A stretch of DNA of 64,000 bases, from the NCBI RefSeq assembly GCF_026262505.1, contig NC_067207.1, positions 21,916,082 through 21,980,081 on the forward strand, in the 5' to 3' direction. The position numbers and the translations under genes were made by a program. The DNA comes from Trichomonas vaginalis G3 (Eukaryota; Parabasalia; Trichomonadida; Trichomonadidae). Positions 57,889 through 64,000 of this stretch are shown here, one piece after another. The first letter of the stretch is position 1, and every line of letters starts with the position of its first letter. The notes beneath the pieces were generated by a model. The model saw only the letters and a list, made by a program, of their open reading frames with translations. It made no database searches and was not told the DNA's origin.

Positions 57889-58602
57889 TTAAAAAAATTG
57901 AATTTTACCATTATTGTATTCTAGAAGTAATATGTATCTGCCGATTCTATCTGTACTCATAGTTGTTAGTAAAACCGTAAGAGTTTCATCGAAACTAAAC
58001 GTTGGAAGCAATTTTATTACAATTGGATCTTTTGATTCGTATCCATCGTAAACATTAAACAAAATAGAGTCATTTCCTGATTGGTTAATATCAAAACGTG
58101 AAATGTTATTGTCAGGGCCGGTTGGAAATCCAAAATTTGTGTTATAGTCGACAATTTTTGAATTAATATCGAACATGTATGGATCAAAGTCCATGGGAGT
58201 AATATTTGAAGGGAAATTAACTGGAACGCTGATTGTATTGTTTGTTGAATTTAGATTATTGTTCATAGAGTATGGATTATTCGAAAGAAACGTATTGTTT
58301 GTCTGTAATTTGTTCATATTTTGTGGATTTTGAGGAAATTGGTAATTAATTGGAGATATGATAAACGTTGTATCGGAATTTATCTGAAAATCAGCTAATT
58401 TCATGTTTGGTTCGAACAATTGATTCATTTGTGCATTATCTGTTACGAAAATTTTGTATTTTTCATCAGATGGCAACTTTAAATATTGAATAATTTGCTG
58501 ATAAACTTCGTTAAATGTCGATTTTCGATTGTATCTGAACTTTTGAGCTGTTTTGTTCAGGTAACATGTACTTATTGTGACAAAATCAGCATTATCTTGC
58601 AT
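57889..58602 (-). CDS. N-terminal piece of the talin-like giant (ubiquitin-like F0/F1)
   Basis: This frame of 237 codons starts at ATG 58602, the likely true start of the giant gene. Residues 1-80 look like a ubiquitin-like F0/F1 subdomain (TAQKFRYNRKSTFNEVYQQI, then a VTDNAQ turn). An Asn-rich linker (~85-160) follows, then the beginning of a second ubiquitin-like fold (FSFDETLTVLLTTMS). It ends at TTT TTT TAA. Skipping one T gives an immediate, convincing continuation (FNEDQFIESYCCYDG). The 213-bp gap upstream to the ankyrin gene leaves little room for anything but a promoter. Confidence 0.6.
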   Translation of the reverse strand: MQDNADFVTISTCYLNKTAQKFRYNRKSTFNEVYQQIIQYLKLPSDEKYKIFVTDNAQMNQLFEPNMKLADFQINSDTTFIISPINYQFPQNPQNMNKLQTNNTFLSNNPYSMNNNLNSTNNTISVPVNFPSNITPMDFDPYMFDINSKIVDYNTNFGFPTGPDNNISRFDINQSGNDSILFNVYDGYESKDPIVIKLLPTFSFDETLTVLLTTMSTDRIGRYILLLEYNNGKIQFF

Positions 58603-58815
58603 TCAAAATTCAACTAATTTTCAGAAGCGCTACCGGGTTTGAAAATTTACGATCATTTTTCCTTCAATTATCGATGTCTATGAATTAAATTCATAACCTG
58701 AGATAACAAAGTGTTGAATGTTTATTTGCTTAAGTTTCTCAAAATATTTACAAAAATAGTTAGGTATATAATAGAATAAACAGTTTAATTTCAAACAATA
58801 ATTTAATTAAAAAAT

Positions 58816-60645
58816 TTACCAGCGTCTTTTTGTTTCAATAGCTCCATTATCAATAAGTAGCTGGCGAATTATTGGACTTTCGCACATCATCAAACAAGTT
58901 TTGTTCATTGAATCCTTCAAATTTGGATCAGCATTTAATTTCAACAAAAAATGAACAACTTCCAAATGTCCGTATTTAACAGCGATGTGAAGAGGAGTCA
59001 TTTTGGAAATATCTCCACTATAAAGATCAGCACCCATTGAGTAGAAATATTCCAAAATATGGACATGTCCTTCAGCAGCTGCAACGTGAACAGGAGTCCA
59101 ATCAGTTTCAGATTTAGCGTTGATCATAACTCCTCTTTGTTTCACAACAAATTTAACAATTTCGATATCTCCTAATTGTGCTGCATAATGTAAAGGTGTC
59201 CACATAGCATTATCCTTTCTGTTAAAGTCAGCACCTCTTATACTAAGATACTCCAAAATGTCTAACCATCCTTCTTTGCACGCGTAATGAACAGCAGTCA
59301 TTTTGTAAGTATCAATTGCATTTACATCACATTTTATTGCTCCTCCTGCGAATTTGCAACCAGTAACATGTCCGCAAATTGCACAAATATGGAGAGGAGT
59401 TCTCCATTCATCATCTCTTTGACATGGCTCGAATCCATTGTTTGCGTAATACAGCATTACATTCATATTGTTAGTTACGACACATTTCAAATAATTTTCT
59501 TTTTTAACCCATTCGTATTGAACATTATTTGATCTGTTGATCCAATCCCAAACATGATCTCGTCTGTATTCGCTCGCGTAAACAAAGGATTTCTCGAAAA
59601 CAATACCGCATTGCTCGCATTCTCTTAATATGCTTAATTTGCCACCAGCACTAACGTATTTCTCGACATCTTCCGTAACAAAAGCTCCTTGTCTTCTGAG
59701 CCATGAAAAAACTCTTTCGGAGCCATATAATGCGGCCAATTGGATATATGTTGGACGTTCTTGAGCCAATGGACATATTTCTAATGGATTCTTATCGATT
59801 TGTTGGTTCCAATCGTATCCTTCATCGAATTCTATCCACTGTGAAAAATGAGGTTTTTTAGGTTCACTTTTTACTTCCTCTTTGTCACTTTTTGTTTCTT
59901 CGTCATTTTCATCATTTTTAGGTTTTTCTTCCTTCTTTTCCTCTTCTTCTTTGGGAAGAAATGTTTCTAAAAATGCTGTTTCGTTGTGTTCTATGGCGTA
60001 AGGAATTGATTCTGTTGGCCAAACTTGATTAATTAAAATTAAATGTTCATCCCATGATGTTTCTGCGTAATTCTCGAATTTATTGCGAATTGTCTTAAGA
60101 CACTTCTTCATTCTCTGTAAATCGTATGTAATATTTAAAATTTTCATGAAAATTTCTTTATCATACTCACAAATTTCAGGAGCAAAGTAGCAGAAGAATA
60201 AGAAGTAGATGTTTTCATGATGTCTTGGGAAATTAAGTATTGTTTGAACGATTTCTTGTGTCGTATAAAATTTTGCCAAATAAAGTTTTCTAAAAAAGAA
60301 TAATTCTGGTACTTTTGTTCTCCAGTCTTGAGAACTGTGAAATACTTCGAATTTAATGAACTCTTTGAAGTTAAGGAAATTAGAATTTGAAGATCCTAAC
60401 GCAATTAAGAATCTGGTCATTTCAACTAAACGATTTATCAATAGTGGACGTATATGAGTTAATAAAATTAATTCATGAACAATAATTCGGACTTTTTCTG
60501 GAGAATTTGCATAAAAAGATTCTGAAATTTCTCTTTTTCTTTGATCCATATTATCAGCAGTAAGATCTGCTAGTCTTTGTTGTAACCTAATGACAAATTT
60601 TGCATCTTCAGCAGCAGAAAGTGTCAGTGGACCGCATTTTTTCAT
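58816..60645 (-). CDS. ankyrin-repeat protein with helical N-terminal domain
   Basis: A 609-residue protein starts at ATG 60645 and ends in TAA (TAAA). Residues ~1-215 are helical (VRIIVHELILLTHIRPLLIN, then EVFHSSQDWR and LNFPRHHENIYFLFFCYFAP), the kind of head often found before ankyrin repeats in trichomonads (DUF3447-like). Residues ~225-270 are a charged Glu/Lys linker. Ankyrin repeats follow, degenerate from ~300 and canonical from ~430, e.g. TPLHICAICGHVTGCKF, TAVHYACKEGWLDILEYL, TPLHYAAQLGDIEIVKFV, TPVHVAAAEGHVHILEYF and TPLHIAVKYGHLEVVHFL. It is probably an interaction scaffold. The repeats are old and diverse, unlike the near-identical repeats of the BTB-like genes. An initiator-like box precedes the start. 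Confidence 0.88.
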   Translation of the reverse strand: MKKCGPLTLSAAEDAKFVIRLQQRLADLTADNMDQRKREISESFYANSPEKVRIIVHELILLTHIRPLLINRLVEMTRFLIALGSSNSNFLNFKEFIKFEVFHSSQDWRTKVPELFFFRKLYLAKFYTTQEIVQTILNFPRHHENIYFLFFCYFAPEICEYDKEIFMKILNITYDLQRMKKCLKTIRNKFENYAETSWDEHLILINQVWPTESIPYAIEHNETAFLETFLPKEEEEKKEEKPKNDENDEETKSDKEEVKSEPKKPHFSQWIEFDEGYDWNQQIDKNPLEICPLAQERPTYIQLAALYGSERVFSWLRRQGAFVTEDVEKYVSAGGKLSILRECEQCGIVFEKSFVYASEYRRDHVWDWINRSNNVQYEWVKKENYLKCVVTNNMNVMLYYANNGFEPCQRDDEWRTPLHICAICGHVTGCKFAGGAIKCDVNAIDTYKMTAVHYACKEGWLDILEYLSIRGADFNRKDNAMWTPLHYAAQLGDIEIVKFVVKQRGVMINAKSETDWTPVHVAAAEGHVHILEYFYSMGADLYSGDISKMTPLHIAVKYGHLEVVHFLLKLNADPNLKDSMNKTCLMMCESPIIRQLLIDNGAIETKRRW

Positions 60646-60649
60646 CTTC

Positions 60650-60658
60650 GATTAATGA
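60650..60658 (-). promoter_or_regulatory. initiator-like box of the 60645 ankyrin gene
   Basis: TCATTAATC on the minus strand ends five bases before the ATG at 60645, fitting the trichomonad initiator TCA-Y-W. The implied leader is about 10 nt. Confidence 0.45.
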
Positions 60659-60742
60659 ATTTCCAATAATCGTATTTATGAAAGTATACCATATATGAAC
60701 CAAAAGACTATTTAAATTACCATTTTTCGTTTTAGTTAAAAT

Positions 60743-60804
60743 TTACACTTTTCCGATGTTTTGTCAGGGGCGCGAAGCGACCCAAAAATATCGGAAAAGT
60801 GTAA
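60743..60804. repeat. hairpin 1 with GC-rich tip
   Basis: A perfect 14-bp stem pairs TTACACTTTTCCGA with TCGGAAAAGTGTAA. It encloses a second stem, TTTTG...CAAAA, topped by GGGGCGCGAAGCGACCC, which folds on itself. The tip is the most GC-rich spot in this spacer. Confidence 0.8.
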
Positions 60805-60880
60805 TTCTCAGATATATGATTATTTTTGCTTTTAATGCCGAACAGCATTTGAATCAAAAATAATCGTATGTCTGAGAATT
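60803..60880. repeat. hairpin 2, abutting hairpin 1
   Basis: AATTCTCAGATATATGATTA pairs with TAATCGTATGTCTGAGAATT and continues as TTTTTG/CAAAAA, giving ~26 bp with two mismatches. An inner AATGC...GCATT stem is topped by CGAACA. It shares its first two bases with the end of hairpin 1. Confidence 0.8.
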
Positions 60881-60882
60881 TC

Positions 60883-60923
60883 AATTTTTGATAATAACAA
60901 AGCAAGCTTTGAGTTAAAAATTT
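60883..60923. repeat. hairpin 3, weaker
   Basis: The perfect inner stem CAAAGC-AA-GCTTTG lies between imperfect arms AATTTTTGATAA and AGTTAAAAATTT. It directly follows hairpin 2 with the same layout of an AT-rich stem and a tighter tip. Confidence 0.55.
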
Positions 60924-61056
60924 CCGTGTATGATGTATTAGATCAAACATAAAAGCTTGAAATCCGGGAAATCATTCTAGTGAGGTGAAACTTACAAATC
61001 GGTAACCCTATTTGGGAATATACTAAGCTGGTGAATCCTTAAGTCTGTACTTACGC

Positions 61057-61135
61057 CTATCTGACTTTCATTCAAATTTCGGGCAATTGGCTTGAAGTGT
61101 TAAACACTAGATTTGAAGGCTATGTCATAAGGAGG
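61057..61135. repeat. conserved block B downstream of a BTB-like/ankyrin gene
   Basis: TATCTGACTTTCATTCAAATTTCGGGCAA...GATTTGAAGGCTATGTCATAAGG matches block A at 41020-41110 in order and orientation, with a shorter middle. Both blocks lie downstream of minus-strand ankyrin genes. Confidence 0.45.
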
Positions 61136-61455
61136 TACGTGTACCCTTAAAAATTTGTTTTATTATTAATAATAAATAAAATTAAATACCTATACATGCC
61201 GAATTATGAGTTGCTCAAATTATGCAATATCGGCATCGAGCAAAATATCACAGATTATTCTTTATCAGCTAAGAACAGATAATAAATTAAAAATTCATAA
61301 TAAGTGGGGTGTTATAAACACTTTTCGATGTGGAAAAATAACTTTATCAGGAAATTCATGGAAACAAAGGGTATAACTAAGGGATAAAGAGTGATCTGAT
61401 TGATACTATTCAAAAACTGTTGTTTTGGGTGGAAATATCCATTTCATAAATTAGA

Positions 61456-63105
61456 TCAATGAGATTGCTCAGAAAGTAGATATCTTTTTACTTCACTACT
61501 TGCAACGTCGAATGCAGTTTTTATTTTATTATTCTTTGCTTCTTTGTTAGCTCCAACTGAGATAAGATATTTAACAACTTCAAGTTTACCTTGCTTCGAT
61601 GCTTCAATGAGTGGAGTATCTCCATCTTTAGTCTTTGCTTCTTTATTAGCTGCAACAGAGATAAGATATTTAACAACTTCAAGATGACCATTAGATGATG
61701 CATAAATGAGTGGAGTATTTCCAAATTCACTCTTTGCATTTTTATCAGCTCCAACAGAGATAAGATATTTAACAATATCAAGATGACCATACTGTGATGC
61801 ACGAATGAGTGGAGTATGTCTATTATTATCCTTTGCTTCTTTATTAGCTCCAACAGAGATAAGATATTGAACAACTTCAAGATGACCATTACCTGATGCA
61901 CAAATGAGTGGAGTATGTCTATTATTATCCTTTGCTTCTTTATCAGCTCCAATAGATATAAGATATTGAACAACTTCAAGATGACCATTACCTGATGCTT
62001 TAATGAGTGGAGTATATCCATATATATTCTTTGCTTCTCTATCAGCACCAACAGAAATAAGATTTTTAACTACTTCAGGATGACCATTTTGTGATGCCTA
62101 AATGAGTGGAGTATCTCCATATTTACTCTTTGCTTCTATATCAGCCTCAGCTGAGATTAGATATTTAACTACTTCAAGATGGCCATTTCTTGATGCATAA
62201 ATGAGTGGAGTATAATTCCAACTACTCTTTGTTTCTTTATCACAGCCACATTCAATCAGAGATTTTACAAGTTTGAGATTTCCTTTTTCACTTGCAGAAT
62301 GAAGTACATTCTTTTCATCATCAACTTGAAATAATTTAGGTGCTATCTTTTTTCGATTGGGTTTCGTTTTCTTTTCCCAAAGTCCTTCTTTACATGCTTT
62401 TGAAATCATCTTTTGATTTCCTTGCGATGAAAGCTCATCAATAAATTTGTAGATACTTTCGAAATCATCTGATTCCTTGAGTTCTGAAATTTTTGATAGA
62501 ATTTCTTTTTCGGCATTGTTTCCTTCATTTTGATTTGTGTTACTTTCTCTTTCAGAGATCTTTCTCTTTAATGTAGTGTTTTCTTCATTAATTTGATTGA
62601 GTTGAAATTGAAGTGATTTTATGTTGTTGTCACTTTTTTGTTTTTGTTTTTGAATTTCGTTTAGTTCTGTTTGAAGTTTTTGAATTCTCGCTGTAGATTC
62701 AAGAATTTCGTTCGCTTTTTGATCTAAAAAGTCAACAATGCCATCAAGGATTCTGAGTTTCATGTATTCTTTCATTGATTTCAGTGTTGAAATAACATCT
62801 TCCATGTTTTGAATGTGAATATTAGAATTTCGAGTACAGGCATATAATTTATTTGCTTTGATAGTATGATGTGACTGTTGAAGAAGATCGGTGAAGTCGT
62901 TCGCTGTTAAATTTGAATTTTTCATGATCTTTTTGATGTCTTCAATCTCAAATATATCAAAGAAATTACCTTCTTTAATGTAATCACTGATATGAGAAGC
63001 AATATATTCATAATTCTGAATAACACTTTGACTGATCGGAATGAGAAATCGTAACTTTACAAATTATAAATTTATTCCATTTGAGTCCTTTAGCTTAAAT
63101 GCCAT
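61456..63105 (-). pseudogene. BTB-like/ankyrin-repeat gene with two in-frame stops
   Basis: A single frame of 549 codons runs from ATG 63105 (MAFKLKDSNG) to TGA at 61456. It is interrupted by TAA at 63064-63066 and TAG at 62098-62100 with no change of phase. An ATG at 62925 would start a shorter 275-residue product. Residues ~1-100 resemble a BTB-like head (KLRFLIPISQSVIQNYEYIA). Residues ~120-215 form a coiled coil (QKLQTELNEIQKQKQKSDNN), then a Glu/Ser-rich helical linker. Nine ankyrin repeats follow, highly alike (TPLI-x-AS-x-NGHLEVVKYLIS), the last degenerate. The TAG replaces one variable residue after TPLI. It is a young pseudogene or a gene read through. The organisation parallels the gene at 1-1701. 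Confidence 0.78.
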
Positions 63106-63366
63106 AAATTTCAATACTCTGCATAAGTTCAGCGAAAAATTTATAAAAAAGTAGAATCACTAAATTTTTTATTTAACCTGTGTAACCATTCTATTTAATT
63201 GAATTTTTGAAAGGATGCGTATGAATTCATAAACAAGAATAAAGATAGTATTTTATCAACAATATTTGAAATTTAAAGCATGTTTATGATAACAAATTGA
63301 ATCCAGCAATGAATGAAAATTACTGTTCCAAAATGTAAACTATAGAATTATTTTTTATAATCAAAG

Positions 63367-64000
63367 ATGTCAAATCCTGCAATAGATTTGGCACTTAAAA
63401 CTGTAAAGCAAAGTGCCAATCGTCCATTGCACCCTTTTTATGGTGAAGAAGTTAAAATTAAAGGTGGTTTATTCGATAAAACTAAAATCATTGTTTTATC
63501 TGATTCTGGACTAGCCGTTGTGAAGAACAATGGAAAGAAAATCGAAGAAAAATACACCTGGTTTGATTTCAAACAATTTGATTATGAAGATGAGCAGTTA
63601 ACTATTGTAATTGGAACAACGACATATTCGTTACAAGTTCCAGAAGGATCTCAACTTATCAAAAAGATTGGTGACGCATTACAAATGGTATTAACACCAA
63701 TAGAACTCATGGCTATTAATCTGAATTTGAAATCTAAACCAACTCCTAAAAGTGCTTATTATAGGGCGACAATTAAGTATCCGAAATATGCAGATGAGAT
63801 AGGAGAAATACTTAAATTTAGCAAAGATACGATGATTATTACACAAGAAAATTTCACACCTTTTATTTCCATTGTTCCATTAATATCATCATTAACTACA
63901 TTGATAATTGAATTTCCTCTTACTGCTGATCAGTATCAGGATTTCATTTCTTTCCTGTCAAAAGGTTCTAAAATCCAACAAATTAATTTCGACGGACCAG
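63367..64000 (+). CDS. 5' part of a gene with a possible PH-like N-terminus
   Basis: The frame is open for 211 codons from ATG 63367 (MSNPAIDLALKTV) to the window edge. It starts with a beta-rich segment (EEVKIKGGLFDKTKIIVLSD, then KNNGKKIEEKYTWFDFKQFD and IVIGTTTYSLQVPEG) with the order of a PH-like domain. A helix follows (SQLIKKIGDALQMVL), and then segments with LRR-like spacing (ISIVPLISSLTTLIIEFPLT). A PH-like head before leucine-rich repeats is the CARMIL layout, an actin-capping regulator with relatives in trichomonads. The part that would decide lies outside the window, so this identity is tentative. Spacing to the divergent BTB-like gene is 261 bp. Confidence 0.65.
   Translation, partial: MSNPAIDLALKTVKQSANRPLHPFYGEEVKIKGGLFDKTKIIVLSDSGLAVVKNNGKKIEEKYTWFDFKQFDYEDEQLTIVIGTTTYSLQVPEGSQLIKKIGDALQMVLTPIELMAINLNLKSKPTPKSAYYRATIKYPKYADEIGEILKFSKDTMIITQENFTPFISIVPLISSLTTLIIEFPLTADQYQDFISFLSKGSKIQQINFDGP

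Larger units (their letters stand above)
42583..58602 (-). pseudogene. giant talin-like gene with five tandem FERM-like heads, interrupted at six points
   Basis: One coding unit of ~5340 codons starts at ATG 58602 and ends in TGA at 42583. Five FERM-like modules repeat about every 390 codons. Their shared motif (LKFQRNYF, LIFKRRYY, FVFARRFS, YLFKRRYL, LLFKRRFY) falls near codons 334, 716, 1127, 1500 and 1890. A helical, talin-like rod of ~3200 residues follows, ending in an I/LWEQ-like tail. The unit is interrupted by a +1 shift at an A7 tract (57891-57897, plus strand), TAA 57759-57761, TAA 56640-56642, TAG 53325-53327, a frameshift near 45385, and TAA 44692-44694. Beyond each break the homologous protein resumes at once. 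Talins link membranes and receptors to actin. It is probably a recent pseudogene. Readthrough, separate shorter genes or assembly errors are alternatives. Confidence 0.75.
60659..61455. other. spacer with hairpins and a GC-richer unexplained block
   Basis: After the three hairpins, 60940-61140 is clearly richer in G and C than the other spacers in the window. It has no open frame, includes AATCGGTAACCCTATTTGGG and GGAGGTACGTGTACCC, and carries conserved block B at 61057-61135. It could hold a non-coding RNA or the end of a repeat. The remainder to 61455 is plain AT-rich sequence. Confidence 0.45.

Noticed and set aside
60732-60950. 72-codon minus-strand frame across the hairpins
   Set aside because: It is explained by the three hairpins, and there is no promoter or protein-like pattern.
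61521-62051. 176-codon minus-strand frame in the right ankyrin gene
   Set aside because: Leu/Ile-rich shadow of the repeated 99-bp ankyrin units. The correct frame is the one from 63105 to 61456.
42583-63105. Altered genetic code with TAA/TAG as sense codons
   Set aside because: Conserved genes (IFT20, VPS11, kinase, HECT copy 2) end properly at TAA with non-coding sequence after, and the giant gene also has true phase changes. The statistical oddity is kept as a finding only.
1-64000. tRNA, rRNA or CRISPR features
   Set aside because: No cloverleaf with TTCGA-type arm, no rRNA-like core sequence and no regularly spaced repeat-spacer array was seen. The 99-bp ankyrin units are coding.

Overview
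The window looks like a nuclear contig of a parabasalid protist (Trichomonas/Tritrichomonas type). It is AT-rich, its genes are intronless as far as I can see, and intergenic spacers are short. It mixes ankyrin, BTB-ankyrin, BspA-type leucine-rich repeat, HECT and talin/FERM families, and some starts carry trichomonad-like initiator boxes (TCA-Y-W) just upstream of the ATG. The conserved eukaryotic genes (VPS11, IFT20, a sperm-tail PG-repeat protein, an AMPK/SAD-type kinase, a DsbA-like oxidoreductase) exclude a bacterium or virus. The genus is my inference.

Layout. 1-1701: 5' part of a BTB-like ankyrin gene running off the left edge (-). 2224-7116: a 1630-residue helical protein, perhaps talin/vinculin-like (-). 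7227-8481: a 1.25 kb non-coding mobile element, followed by 1.4 kb of mostly empty DNA. 9893-11383: protein kinase (+). 12362-13174: a small broken gene (+). 13624-15414: unknown helical protein (+). 15951-18335: BspA-like LRR protein without an evident ATG (+). 18750-24212: VPS11, a divergent IFT20/PG-repeat flagellar pair, and a secreted DsbA-fold protein. 24629-39593: two tandem HECT E3 ligase genes, the first broken and the second whole, with a small lysine-rich gene between them. 39763-41012: second, inverted copy of the mobile element. 41180-42082: ankyrin protein. 42583-58602: a 16 kb talin-like giant with five tandem FERM-like heads and a very long helical rod, interrupted at six places. 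58816-60645: ankyrin protein. 60743-60923: three consecutive hairpins. 61456-63105: BTB-like/ankyrin gene with two in-frame stops. 63367-end: 5' part of a gene with a possible PH-like N-terminus (+).

Functional themes are cytoskeleton and adhesion (talin-like giant, 1630-residue protein), the flagellum (IFT20, PG-repeat protein), membrane traffic (VPS11), signalling and ubiquitin (kinase, HECT), and large lineage-expanded repeat families. Gene birth and decay is conspicuous. The HECT pair shows tandem duplication with patchy sequence sharing, and several genes are freshly broken. The mobile element is present in two almost identical copies with 4-bp target duplications. The most unusual item is the five-headed talin-like gene. 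All identifications rest on reading motifs by eye, without database searches.
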